A stretch of DNA of 64,000 nt from contig CAYROO010000002.1 in assembly GCA_964425915.1 (NCBI GenBank), positions 124,001 through 188,000 on the forward strand, in the 5' to 3' direction. Of the stretch, positions 22,970 to 32,791 are shown in pieces. The DNA comes from Polycyclovorans sp964425915 (GTDB taxonomy: Bacteria; Pseudomonadota; Gammaproteobacteria; Nevskiales; Nevskiaceae). The notes below the pieces were generated by a model, which saw only the letters and a list, made by a program, of their open reading frames with translations, searched no databases and had not been told where the DNA came from. The translations under genes were made by a program, and so were the position numbers. Numbering within the stretch: the stretch's first letter is position 1; every line of letters starts with the position of its first letter.

Positions 22970-25117
22970 ATGAACATTCACGATTTGAAACCCCTCGCCA
23001 TCGTCATGGCAGCCTCCCTGTTGCTGGCCTGTGGCAAGAAGGAGGCCCCAGCGGCCGAAGCTGCACCGGCGGCCGCTGCCGAGGCCAAGGTGGCGCAGGT
23101 GGATGGCGCCCGCATCATCAATGCCGATGCCGAGCCCGGCGCCTGGCTGAGCCATGGCCGTACCTATAGCGAGCAGCGGTTCAGCCCGTTGAAGAAGGTC
23201 AACCTCGAGAACGTCGACGAGCTCGGTCTGGCCTGGCAGTACAAGCTGGACGTGGACCGCGCTACCGAGGCCACCCCCATCGTGGTCGATGGCGTGATGT
23301 ATGTCACCGGTGCCTTCTCCATCGTCTCGGCGCTGGATCCAGTCACCGGCAAGGAACTGTGGAAGTACGACCCCAAGGTGCCGCGTGACAAGGGCCGCGA
23401 CGGCTGCTGTGGCGTCGCCAACCGCGGTGTGGCGGTATGGGAAGGCAAGGTCTATGTCGGCGCCTACGATGGCCGCCTGATCGCGCTCGATGCCAAGACC
23501 GGCGAGGTCGTGTGGGAAGTGAACACGGTGCTCGACGCCAACCGCAGTTACACCATCACCGGTGCGCCGCGCATCATCAAGGGCAAGGTCATCATCGGCA
23601 ACGGCGGCGCCGAGCTAGGCGTGCGCGGCTACATCACCGCCTACGCCGCCGACAGTGGCAAACAACTGTGGCGCTTCTTCACGGTGCCCGGCGACCCGTC
23701 CCTGCCGCCGGAAGACAAGGCGATGGAAATGGCCCTGCCCACCTGGAAGGGCGATGCCTGGTGGAAGTTCGGCGGTGGCGGCACGGTGTGGGATGCCATG
23801 GCCTATGACCCCGAGCTGGACCTGCTCTACATCGGCGTCGGCAACGGCAGCAGCTGGAGCCGCGACGTGCGCAGCCCCGGCGGCGGCGACAACCTGTTCC
23901 TGTCCTCCATCGTGGCACTGAAGCCGGACAGCGGCGAGTACGTCTGGCACTACCAGACCACCCCGGGCGATACCTGGGACTACACCGCCACCCAGCACAT
24001 GATCCTGGCCGACCTGGAGATCAAGGGCGAGATGCGCAAGGTGCTGATGCAGGCGCCGAAGAACGGCTTCTTCTACGTGCTAGACCGCACCGACGGCGAG
24101 TTGCTGAGTGCCGAGAAGTTCGCACCCGCCAACTGGGCGACCCATGTCGATATGGAGACCGGCCGTCCGGTGGAAAACCCGGAAGCCGACTGGTCGGAAA
24201 AGCCGGCGCTGGTGTCGCCGGGCCCGCTGGGCGCGCACAACTGGCAGCCGATGTCGTTCAACCCCGAGACCGGCCTGGTGTACATCCCGATGCAGGAGGC
24301 CGTCGCCTACTTCGTGCCGAACCCGGATGAGGAATATGCCGGCAAGGGCACCTGGCACATGGGCTCCGAGCCAATCGCCCTGCCGGAGGACGAGAAGGCA
24401 CTGGCCGAGGCCGTCGGCGCCCACAAGGGCCACCTGGTGGCCTGGGACCCGGTGGCGCAGAAGGAAGTCTGGCGCCAGAGCTATGTCACCGTGTGGAACG
24501 GCGGCACGCTGAGCACGGCGGGTGGTCTGGTGTTCCAGGGCACGGCCGATGGTCGCTTCGTTGCCTACAACGCGGCCAATGGCGACAAGCTGTGGGAAAC
24601 CCCGGCCAACACCGGCGTGATGGCCGGCCCGGTCACCTACGAGATCAACGGTGAGCAGTACGTCACCGTCGCCGCCGGCTGGGGCGGCGCCTTCCCGCTG
24701 GCGCTCGGCGCGCTGTCAGAGCCGGCCAAGGTGCATCCGGAAGCCCGCGTGCTGACCTACAAGCTCGGCGGCACGGCCACGCTGCCGCCGCCGCGCAACG
24801 TCACCCTGGCGCTGCCCGAGCCGCCGGAACTCACCGCCAGTGCCGAGGTGATCGATGAAGGTCGCGTGCTCTACAACGCCCACTGCGGCATGTGCCACGG
24901 CCCCAACGCCATCTCCGGCAGCGTGTTGCCCGACCTGCGCTACATGACGCCGGAGACGCACAAGATCTTCACCGGCATCCTCGCTGGCGCCTATGCCAGC
25001 AAGGGCATGCCGTCGGTGATGGACAAGCTCAATGCCGAGCAGGTGCAGGCCATCCACCAGTACATCATCAAGCGCGCCCACGACGTGAAGGCCGTAGTGG
25101 CACAGCCCGCGTCCTGA
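22970..25117 (+). CDS. PQQ quinohaemoprotein alcohol dehydrogenase, lipoprotein
   Basis: A 715-residue type-II quinohaemoprotein. It has a lipoprotein signal (ASLLLAC, lipidated C21) and an Ala-rich linker. The eight-bladed propeller of W-motifs follows, with the vicinal disulfide pair C146-C147 in GRDGCCGVANRG next to the PQQ site and the catalytic-aspartate block GDTWDYTATQ. A carboxyl cytochrome c domain has C639-GM-C642-H. It oxidises alcohols in the periplasm and passes electrons through haem c to the respiratory chain, here from an outer- or inner-membrane lipid anchor. The rear of the gene is convergent with urtE across a hairpin. A paralogue at 56967-59108 lacks the vicinal cysteines. 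Confidence 0.93.
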   Translation: MNIHDLKPLAIVMAASLLLACGKKEAPAAEAAPAAAAEAKVAQVDGARIINADAEPGAWLSHGRTYSEQRFSPLKKVNLENVDELGLAWQYKLDVDRATEATPIVVDGVMYVTGAFSIVSALDPVTGKELWKYDPKVPRDKGRDGCCGVANRGVAVWEGKVYVGAYDGRLIALDAKTGEVVWEVNTVLDANRSYTITGAPRIIKGKVIIGNGGAELGVRGYITAYAADSGKQLWRFFTVPGDPSLPPEDKAMEMALPTWKGDAWWKFGGGGTVWDAMAYDPELDLLYIGVGNGSSWSRDVRSPGGGDNLFLSSIVALKPDSGEYVWHYQTTPGDTWDYTATQHMILADLEIKGEMRKVLMQAPKNGFFYVLDRTDGELLSAEKFAPANWATHVDMETGRPVENPEADWSEKPALVSPGPLGAHNWQPMSFNPETGLVYIPMQEAVAYFVPNPDEEYAGKGTWHMGSEPIALPEDEKALAEAVGAHKGHLVAWDPVAQKEVWRQSYVTVWNGGTLSTAGGLVFQGTADGRFVAYNAANGDKLWETPANTGVMAGPVTYEINGEQYVTVAAGWGGAFPLALGALSEPAKVHPEARVLTYKLGGTATLPPPRNVTLALPEPPELTASAEVIDEGRVLYNAHCGMCHGPNAISGSVLPDLRYMTPETHKIFTGILAGAYASKGMPSVMDKLNAEQVQAIHQYIIKRAHDVKAVVAQPAS

Positions 25118-25133
25118 GCGCCATCCGCTTCGC

Positions 25134-25180
25134 ACTGCGGCCGGGCGTCCCTTCGGGGGCGACCCGGCCGCAGTCGTTTG
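25134..25180. terminator. Bidirectional terminator between the PQQ dehydrogenase and urtE
   Basis: A long stem (ACTGCGGCCGGG against CCCGGCCGCAGT, with an additional internal pairing GTCCC/GGGGC around TTCG) lies between the convergent stops. It is followed on the plus strand by CGTTTGGGG. The stem is strong, the T-run short. Confidence 0.65.
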
Positions 25181-25186
25181 GGGTAC

Positions 25187-25906
25187 TCAGACGCTCAGAT
25201 GCTTACGCACCAGCTCGTCCGACAGCCCGCTGATGGCGCCCCCTGCCACCAGCCGCCCCTTGTCGAGAATGCGGAAATCGGTGGCCACCCGACGGGCGAA
25301 CGGCAGCTTCTGCTCGACCAGCAGCACCGTCAGACCGGTCTCGCGGTTGAGCCGGATCAGCAGGTCGCCGATCTCGGCGACGATATTGGGCTGGATGCCT
25401 TCACAGGGCTCGTCGAGAATCAGTAGCCGCGGGTTGAACACCAGCGCGCGGCCAATGGCCAGCTGCTGCTGCTGCCCCCCGGAGAGATCGCCCCCGCGCC
25501 GCCGCAGCATCTGCTTGAGTACCGGGAAGGTGTCGTAGATGGGCTCCAACGCAGCGCGGTCGCGGTCCGGACGCACGTAAACGCCCAGCTGCAGGTTTTC
25601 CTCGACGGTGAGCTGGGGGAAGATTTCGCGGCCCTGCGGCACGTAGCCGATGCCGAGGCCCGCGCGCGCCTCGGCCGGGCGCCGCAACAAATCCTCGCCA
25701 CCGAAGTGGATACTGCCCTCGCGAATCGGCAACAGGCCCATCACGCATTTCAGCAGGGTGGTTTTGCCCATGCCGTTGCGACCCATCAGGCAGGTGATGG
25801 AGCCGGGCTGCACGTCGAGACCGACATCCCAGAGGATGTGGCTGCCGCCGTAGAACTGGTTGACGCCGCGGGTCTGCAGCAGCGGTTCGGATACGGTGGC
25901 CGTCAT
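25187..25906 (-). CDS. urtE: Urea ABC transporter ATPase UrtE
   Basis: A 239-residue LivF-like ATPase. Walker A is GRNGMGKTT, the Q-loop region GYVPQGREIFPQLTVEENL is typical of UrtE, the signature LSGGQQQQLAIGRAL, Walker B LLILDEPCEG (with the GIQP that marks UrtE), and the switch histidine is replaced by Q in LLVEQKL, as in UrtE and LivF. It powers urea import together with UrtD. It is the last gene of the run, starting one base after the urtD stop. Confidence 0.95.
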   Translation of the reverse strand: MTATVSEPLLQTRGVNQFYGGSHILWDVGLDVQPGSITCLMGRNGMGKTTLLKCVMGLLPIREGSIHFGGEDLLRRPAEARAGLGIGYVPQGREIFPQLTVEENLQLGVYVRPDRDRAALEPIYDTFPVLKQMLRRRGGDLSGGQQQQLAIGRALVFNPRLLILDEPCEGIQPNIVAEIGDLLIRLNRETGLTVLLVEQKLPFARRVATDFRILDKGRLVAGGAISGLSDELVRKHLSV

Positions 25907-25907
25907 G

Positions 25908-26740
<833 letters not shown>

Positions 26741-26744
<4 letters not shown>

Positions 26745-27832
26745 GCGCGATCTCCCTTGCGGCGGGACAGCAGGCCCACCACGCCCCGCGGCAGCGCCAG
26801 GGTAACCCCGATGAACAGCGCCCCCAGGGCGTACAACCAGATCTCCGGGAACACCGCGGTGAACCAGGTCTTGGCGTAGTTGACGATGCCGGCGCCGAGT
26901 GCGGCACCGTACAGCGTGCCGCGACCGCCCACCGCCACCCACACCACCGCCTCGATGGAATTGATCGGCGAGAACTCGCCCGGGTTGATGATGCCCACCT
27001 GCGGCACATAGAGCGCGCCCGCGACACCGGCCAGCATCGCCGAGAAGGTGAACAGCGCCAGCTTGTAATACTCGACCCGATAGCCAATGAAACGGGTGCG
27101 ACTCTCGGCATCGCGGATCGCCTCGATGACGCGGCCGAAGCGCGAGCCGGTGAGATAGCGGCAGGCCAGATAGCCCAGGGTCAGCGCCAGCACGGTGGCG
27201 AGAAACAGCCCCATGCGGGTTGAAGGCGACTGCAGGTCCTGCCCGAGAATGTCCTTGAAATCGGTCAACCCATTATTGCCGCCGAAGCCCATCTCGTTGC
27301 GGAAGAACGCCAGCATCAGCGCATAGGTGAGGGCCTGGGTGATGATCGACAGATAGACCCCGCCGACGCGCGAGCGGAACGCCAGCCAGCCGAAGGCAAA
27401 GGCAAGGAGGCCCGGCGCCAGCAGTACCATCAGCATGGCGAACCAGAACTGGTCGAAGCCCTGCCAGTACCAGGGCAGCGATTCCCAGTTGAGGAAGACC
27501 ATGAAATCCGGAAGTTCGGGATGTCCGTAGACGCCGCGCGTGCCGATCTGGCGCATCAGGTACATGCCCATGGCGTAGCCACCGAGCGCGAAGAACGCGG
27601 TGTGGCCGAGGCTGAGGATGCCGCAGTAGCCCCAGATCAGGTCGATGGCGATGGCCAGCAAGGCATAGCTGAGGTACTTGCCCAGCAGGGTCACCCAGTA
27701 GTCCGGCAGGTGTAGCGAGGTGTCCGCCGGCACCAGCAGGTTGAGCACCGGCACCAGCACCGCCAGCGCCGCCATCACCGCCAGAAAGATCTGGCCGCCG
27801 CGGCTGCTGCCGAGAATCGATCGGGGGGTCAT
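26741..27832 (-). CDS. urtC: Urea ABC transporter permease UrtC
   Basis: A 363-residue LivM-like permease with about nine or ten membrane helices. The GYCGILSLGHTAFFALGGYAMGMYLM block and the EAA-type coupling loop FGRVIEAIRDAESRTRFIGYRVEYYKL are clear. The length agrees with UrtC. Its start shares one base with the urtB stop (TGATG), and its end overlaps urtD, so B-C-D are tightly coupled. Confidence 0.95.
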
Positions 27833-29469
27833 CAGTGGCCCTCCGCCGCACGGCCTTTTTGCGGAAACAGCCCGCGCGGCCGCCGCTGGATGAACAGGAT
27901 GAGACCGATAAGTACCAGAATCTTGGCCATCACCGCGCCCGCCGTCGGCTCCAGCAGCTTGTTGAGCACGCCGAGACTGAGGCCGCCGATCAGCGTGCCC
28001 CAGAGATTGCCGACGCCGCCGAACACCACCACCATGAAGGAGTCGACGATATAGGCCTGCCCCAGGTTGGGGCCGACATTGGTCAGCTGTGACAGCGCTA
28101 CCCCGGCGATGCCGGCGATGCCCGAGCCGAGACCGAAGGTCATTGCATCCACCCGTGCCGTGCGCACGCCCATGGCCCGGGCCATGGCGCGGTTCTGCGA
28201 GACCGCCCGTACCTTCAGGCCCAGCGAGGTGCGGTTGAGCACCCCCAGCAGCAGGACGAACACCACCAGCGTGAAGAGGATGATGAACAAGCGGTTGTAG
28301 GTGACCGAGAACAGGTCGTTGATCTGCCACAGGCCCTGCATCCAGTCGGGCGAGGCCACCGAGCGGTTCAACGGCGAAAATATCGACCGCACCAGTTGCT
28401 GCAGTACCAACGACAGGCCGAAGGTGGCGAGCAGGGTTTCCAGCGGGCGCCCGTAGAGGAATCGGACCACCCCGCGCTCAATGGCAACCCCCACCAGCCC
28501 CGACACGCAGAAGGCGGCGGGCACCGCCAGCACCAGTGCCAGACCGATGTGATTCGGCAGCAGCAACTGCATCACGTAGGTGGTGTAGGCGCCAATCATG
28601 ATCAGTTCGCCATGGGCCATGTTGATCACGCCCATCACGCCGAAGCTGATGGCCAGCCCGATGGCGGCGAGCACCAGCACAGAGCCCAGCGACAACCCGA
28701 AGAACAGCGTCTCCAGCGCGCCATAGACCTGACGCCAGCCGTCAATTTCGCCCACCACCTTGGTGGCCAGTGCGCGCACCTCGGGATCGGTTTCGTTGGC
28801 CGGATCGGTCAGTGGTTTGACCCGGTTGTAGACCAGATTGCGCTGCTCACCCACCAGCGTCTTGAGGGCCGCCAGTCGCTCATCCGCGGTGTCGGCGGCA
28901 AGATCGCGCACCGCCAGCGCGATGGCGATTTCACGGCGCACACGGTCGCTGTCATCTGCGTCGACCTGGGCTTCCAGCAGCGCCTCCATGTCGGCATCGA
29001 GATCACCACTGAGCTCGCGTACCGCACGGATGCGGACGTCATCGTCGGGATCGGCAAGGTCAAATTGCGCCAAGCCGCGCTTGAGTTGCGAGCGCAGCCG
29101 GTTGTTGGTGCGCACACGGTCACGGGAACCGGGTGCGGCGTCGGGGGCCGGGGCCCCGGTCAATGCATCGCGCCAGACCGGCGTCGCGGCATCCGTTTGT
29201 TCGGGATCGGCAATGTAAACGCCGTCATCGGTGGCATACAGCCGGTTGTCCAGCAGCGCCGCCAGCACCGCACGGGCCTGTGGATGCCGCGCTGTCACCA
29301 GGGCCTGCACCTTTTCCCCCTTGTCGCGAAAGCTCGCATCGGGCATCGCCCGTACCGTTTCGGCAAAGGCAGCATCCGCCTGCGATGGCTCGGCCTGCGC
29401 CAGGCTGGCCAAGACCCCCAGCATCAGCGCGGTGAACCAGCGGAACATCGGTGCCAGGGTTCGGATCAT
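27832..29469 (-). CDS. urtB: Urea ABC transporter permease UrtB
   Basis: A 545-residue LivH-like permease. As in other UrtB proteins, a Sec-like leader (ALMLGVLASLAQA) and a large helical extracytoplasmic amino domain of about 230 residues precede the membrane part. In that domain repeated acidic, HEAT-like stretches are seen, for example DLADPDDDVRIRAVREL and DADDSDRVRREIAIAL. The permease core starts at about residue 265 (SLGSVLVLAAIGLAISFGVMG, then MAHGELIMIGAY). ATG 29469 gives the best signal peptide; ATG 29487 is an alternative. A 161-bp gap separates it from urtA. Confidence 0.92.
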   Translation of the reverse strand: MIRTLAPMFRWFTALMLGVLASLAQAEPSQADAAFAETVRAMPDASFRDKGEKVQALVTARHPQARAVLAALLDNRLYATDDGVYIADPEQTDAATPVWRDALTGAPAPDAAPGSRDRVRTNNRLRSQLKRGLAQFDLADPDDDVRIRAVRELSGDLDADMEALLEAQVDADDSDRVRREIAIALAVRDLAADTADERLAALKTLVGEQRNLVYNRVKPLTDPANETDPEVRALATKVVGEIDGWRQVYGALETLFFGLSLGSVLVLAAIGLAISFGVMGVINMAHGELIMIGAYTTYVMQLLLPNHIGLALVLAVPAAFCVSGLVGVAIERGVVRFLYGRPLETLLATFGLSLVLQQLVRSIFSPLNRSVASPDWMQGLWQINDLFSVTYNRLFIILFTLVVFVLLLGVLNRTSLGLKVRAVSQNRAMARAMGVRTARVDAMTFGLGSGIAGIAGVALSQLTNVGPNLGQAYIVDSFMVVVFGGVGNLWGTLIGGLSLGVLNKLLEPTAGAVMAKILVLIGLILFIQRRPRGLFPQKGRAAEGH

Positions 29470-29630
29470 GGGGTTCCAGGAAACCATTCTTGAAACGTTC
29501 TCGAGAGGGGTGGCGACGGGCAGGAGAACCCGCCGCCACACCGGGGACCGCAACAACAGTGCCAATGGGTGCCCACTAGCCACATGGGCGCCGCTTGGCC
29601 TCGGACAACATCAAGCGTTTACGCCGGACC

Positions 29631-30902
29631 TCAGTAATTCTGGCCCGAGCATTCCTTGGTTTCGGTGTTGTAGTTGCCACACTTCAGGTCGACCCAGTCG
29701 GCTTCAATGACCTTGCTGGACGGCAGGAAGTCGGACCAGGCATCACCGGCTACTTCACCTTCGGTTTCCCACACCACGTCGAACTGGCCGTCATCACGAA
29801 TCTCGCCGATCAGCACCGGCTTGGTGATGTGATGGTTGGCCAGCATCTTGGCGGTGCCACCGGTGAGGTTCGGCGTTTCCAGGCCGGGCAACGCGGTCAG
29901 CACGGCATCAACATCGGTGGTGCCGGCCTTTTCGACCGCCTGCGCCCACAGGTTGAAGCCGACGTAGTGCGCTTCCATCGGATCGTTGGTGACGCGCTTG
30001 TCGTTCTTGATGAAGGTTTTCCACTGCTTGATGAACGCCGCGTTCTCCGGCGTGTCGACGCTCATGAAGTAGTTCCAGGCGGCGAGGTGGCCGACCAGCG
30101 GCGCGGTGTCGATACCGGACAGTTCTTCCTCACCCACCGAGAAGGCGACCACCGGGATGTCCTCGGCGGAGATCTTCTGGTTGCCCAGTTCCTTGTAGAA
30201 CGGCACGTTGGCGTCGCCGTTGATGGTGGACACCACCGCCGTCTTCTTGCCGGTGGAGCCGAACGCCTTGATTTCGGAGACGATTGACTGCCAGTCGGAA
30301 TGCCCGAACGGCGTGTAGTTGATCATGATGTCGTCCGCTGCCACACCCTTGGCCTTGAGGTAGGCCTCGAGAATCTTGTTGGTGGTGCGCGGGTAGACAT
30401 AGTCGGTGCCGGCCAACACCCAACGCTCGACTTCCAGATCGTTCATCAGGTAGTCCACCGCCGGAATCGCCTGCTGGTTGGGCGCGGCGCCGGTGTAGAT
30501 GACGTTCTTGGAAGACTCTTCACCTTCGTACTGCACCGGGTAGAACAGCAGGCCGTTCAGCTCCTCGAACACCGGCAACACGCTCTTGCGCGATACCGAG
30601 GTCCAGCAGCCGAAGACCACGTCGACCTTGTCCTTGGCCAGCAGCTCACGCGCCTTTTCGGCGAACAGCGGCCAGTTGGAGGCGGGGTCGACCACCACGG
30701 CTTCCAGTTTCTTGCCGAGCAGGCCGCCTTTCTTGTTCTGTTCGTCCACCAGCATCAGGACGGTGTCCTTCAGCGTGGTTTCGGAAATGGCCATGGTGCC
30801 GGAAAGCGAGTGCAAAACCCCGACCTTGATGGTGTCCGCAGATTGCACCGCGAAACTAGCGGCGCCGAGTACGGCGGCCGCGACGATGGATTTGAGTTTC
30901 AT
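29631..30902 (-). CDS. urtA: Urea ABC transporter substrate-binding protein UrtA
   Basis: A 423-residue periplasmic binding protein with a Sec signal (IVAAAVLGAASFAVQSA). The opening IKVGVLHSLSGTMAISE and the blocks FGCWTSVSRKSVLPVFEELNGLLFYPVQYEGEE and GAAPNQQAIPA are diagnostic for urea-binding UrtA rather than amino-acid LivJ. AAAGGAGTATCTG precedes the ATG at 30902. It lies 93 bp downstream of the porin gene, separated by a strong hairpin, which would let urtA be made in different amounts from the porin. Confidence 0.95.
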   Translation of the reverse strand: MKLKSIVAAAVLGAASFAVQSADTIKVGVLHSLSGTMAISETTLKDTVLMLVDEQNKKGGLLGKKLEAVVVDPASNWPLFAEKARELLAKDKVDVVFGCWTSVSRKSVLPVFEELNGLLFYPVQYEGEESSKNVIYTGAAPNQQAIPAVDYLMNDLEVERWVLAGTDYVYPRTTNKILEAYLKAKGVAADDIMINYTPFGHSDWQSIVSEIKAFGSTGKKTAVVSTINGDANVPFYKELGNQKISAEDIPVVAFSVGEEELSGIDTAPLVGHLAAWNYFMSVDTPENAAFIKQWKTFIKNDKRVTNDPMEAHYVGFNLWAQAVEKAGTTDVDAVLTALPGLETPNLTGGTAKMLANHHITKPVLIGEIRDDGQFDVVWETEGEVAGDAWSDFLPSSKVIEADWVDLKCGNYNTETKECSGQNY

Positions 30903-30931
30903 CACAGATACTCCTTTGCTGAGGCCTCGAT

Positions 30932-30963
30932 CACTGCGCCAGCCATCCATGGCTGGCGCAGTG
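30932..30963. terminator. Hairpin between porin gene and urtA
   Basis: A perfect 14-bp stem with a 4-base loop: CACTGCGCCAGCCA-tcca-TGGCTGGCGCAGTG. No T-run follows on the minus strand, so it may be an attenuator or an mRNA-stabilising/processing hairpin within the porin-urt transcript rather than a full terminator. Confidence 0.6.
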
Positions 30964-30995
30964 CGACGACCTGATGGTGTTCAGTACCCGAGGGC

Positions 30996-31988
30996 TCAGA
31001 ACGTGAAGAGGGCTTCGATCGCAAACGAATCGGAGTCACCGTTGGTATCGGATTCATCCATCCGGTACTCGGTCACCAGCAGCAGGTTGTCGGCGACCTT
31101 GTAGCTGGGTGAGAGAGTGATCGCGCTACCGTCGTCGGTCGTCGCGCCACCGCCGTCCTCGATCTCGAAGTCGTGATATCGGACGGTGAACCCGAACGGA
31201 CCCGTGGCGTAGTTCGCCATCAGCAAAAAGCCGTCGCCTTCCCCGGCGGTTCCGTAGTCGGCCGTGTTGTATTCACCCGCAAAGGTGAATCCTGAAACGG
31301 AGTAGGCAGTCCAGAAATTGACGATGTCAGTGTCGGTATCGCCATCGGAAATGAAGAACAACTTTGCGGTTAGGCCCTCAACCGGCATCAGCGCCAAGCC
31401 GACTTCATACCCCATGTCATCGTCGACACCATCAATGCTGTTGCGATCCAGCGGATTGAAGGCGCTGGTGACAACCGACCCCATGACGGCGAACACTCCA
31501 CCATCGTAGTAGGCCGACACGCCGTTCTGATAGAAGCCGTAGAAGTAGGGGGCATAGCCGGTACCGCTGTACTGGAACAGCCCGGTGGGCTCTTCGGTTT
31601 CCCAGCCGCTGTAGCTCAGGAAGCGTCCTGCCTTGACGCTGAACTGCTCAGTGAATGCCTTGGTGACAAATGCCTGCTCGACGAAGGTTTCGTCATCACT
31701 GCCATCAAAGCCCTCCCCATACTCGATATCGACCTGCGCGGACACGCCACCAGAGCCGGCATACTTGAACGTCGTCTCGAACTGGTCGATGCCAATGCTC
31801 TCCGTGGTGGATCCGCCATCCGGGCTGACGGATAAGTACGACATGTCCAGAAAGCCGGATATGCTGATGCCGCTGCCCAACTCGATCTCTGCATGTGCCA
31901 CGGGAACTGCCGCGGCACCCGCGGCCATCAGCACCGCCACCCGTGCCCAGGTCTGTGCCTGGCGTGTCCCTGCGTGTTGCTGCTTCAT
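30996..31988 (-). CDS. Outer-membrane porin (OmpL/BBP2-like)
   Basis: A 330-residue beta-barrel protein. A signal peptide (AVLMAAGAAAVPVAHA) is followed by alternating amphipathic strands and ends in the outer-membrane insertion signature ALFTF with a terminal phenylalanine. Acidic loops (DGSDDE, DGDTDTD, DESDTNGDSDS) are numerous. The organisation resembles the putative beta-barrel porin-2 family, members of which accompany short-chain amide and urea uptake systems. Position between the GntR regulator and urtA suggests it admits urea to the periplasm. The binding function itself is inferred. Confidence 0.85.
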   Translation of the reverse strand: MKQQHAGTRQAQTWARVAVLMAAGAAAVPVAHAEIELGSGISISGFLDMSYLSVSPDGGSTTESIGIDQFETTFKYAGSGGVSAQVDIEYGEGFDGSDDETFVEQAFVTKAFTEQFSVKAGRFLSYSGWETEEPTGLFQYSGTGYAPYFYGFYQNGVSAYYDGGVFAVMGSVVTSAFNPLDRNSIDGVDDDMGYEVGLALMPVEGLTAKLFFISDGDTDTDIVNFWTAYSVSGFTFAGEYNTADYGTAGEGDGFLLMANYATGPFGFTVRYHDFEIEDGGGATTDDGSAITLSPSYKVADNLLLVTEYRMDESDTNGDSDSFAIEALFTF

Positions 31989-32070
31989 GTGAAACCTCCC
32001 AAAGTGTTACTGCCTTCGAACGGCCACCGGCGGATACCGGTGGCGGGTTACCCCTCCCTGTCTGCGGTCT

Positions 32071-32781
32071 TTATTGCTGGCCTCTGCGGGCCGTGTGCAG
32101 CATGTGAACGGTGATCCTGCGAACCTCTGCCTTGCTTTCCTCGATGTGACTCTTGAGCAGCAGTTGCGCCTGGTCTGCGCGCCGCTGCAACACGGCACGG
32201 AGAATCTTTCCGTGCTCGATGTAGGTGGCCTCGATGCGCGGCGGTTTGGTGAAATCAAGGCGGCGCACGATGCGAATGCGCTCGGTCACCGCGTGGTGGA
32301 TCTGGGCCATCTCGAGATTTCCGGTGGCCTCCACCAGCATTTCGTGAAAGCGCTCATCCAGCGCCGAGACGGTCACGCCGTCGGTTAGGCGTTCCGCTGC
32401 CGGTACCAGCCAGATGCGCTTCAGGTCCGCCAACAGTGCCGGCGGCGTCTCGTGCTCGCAGAGCCGGCGCACCGCCGCGGTTTCCAGAATGATTCGGATG
32501 TCATAGAGGTCTTCGAAGGACTTGAAGTCGAACGGCCGCACCTGCCAGCCGCTGCGATAGAGCACCTCGACATACCCTTCACGCTGCAGCCGGAACAGGG
32601 CCTCCCGCACCGGCGTGCGACTGGCTTCCATGCGCTCGGCGATCTCGTTTTCGCTGAAGCGATCCCCGGGCAGCAGGCGGAACTCGAAGATGTCCTGTTT
32701 GAGTTGACCGTAGATCCGCTCTGCCAGGTTCTCGCCACGGTCGCGGCCACGGCGCAGGGAAATGACTTTGTCGGCACTCAT
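32071..32781 (-). CDS. GntR-family (FCD) regulator of the urea unit
   Basis: A 236-residue regulator. The winged helix covers residues about 18-85 with LPGDRFSENEIAERMEASRTPVREALFRLQREGYV, the GntR signature. The FCD ligand domain follows (LYDIRIILETAAVRRL, ERFHEMLVEATGN, HGKILRAVLQRRADQAQ), with the Asp/His metal-ligand pattern of the subgroup. It lies between the urea carboxylase gene (10 bp away) and the porin gene. AGGAGACTGCA precedes the ATG. A TTGTGTACAA-centred palindrome, the form often recognised by FCD regulators, lies upstream of the first gene of the run (38228-38249). Control of urea use is therefore likely. Confidence 0.9.
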   Translation of the reverse strand: MSADKVISLRRGRDRGENLAERIYGQLKQDIFEFRLLPGDRFSENEIAERMEASRTPVREALFRLQREGYVEVLYRSGWQVRPFDFKSFEDLYDIRIILETAAVRRLCEHETPPALLADLKRIWLVPAAERLTDGVTVSALDERFHEMLVEATGNLEMAQIHHAVTERIRIVRRLDFTKPPRIEATYIEHGKILRAVLQRRADQAQLLLKSHIEESKAEVRRITVHMLHTARRGQQ

Positions 32782-32791
32782 TGCAGTCTCC

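Noticed and set aside
21181..22977. Minus-strand open frame of 598 codons opposite the BVMO 1 end and acyl-CoA synthetase gene
   Set aside because: Same shadow composition, no signature; the plus strand holds clear enzyme motifs with ribosome sites.
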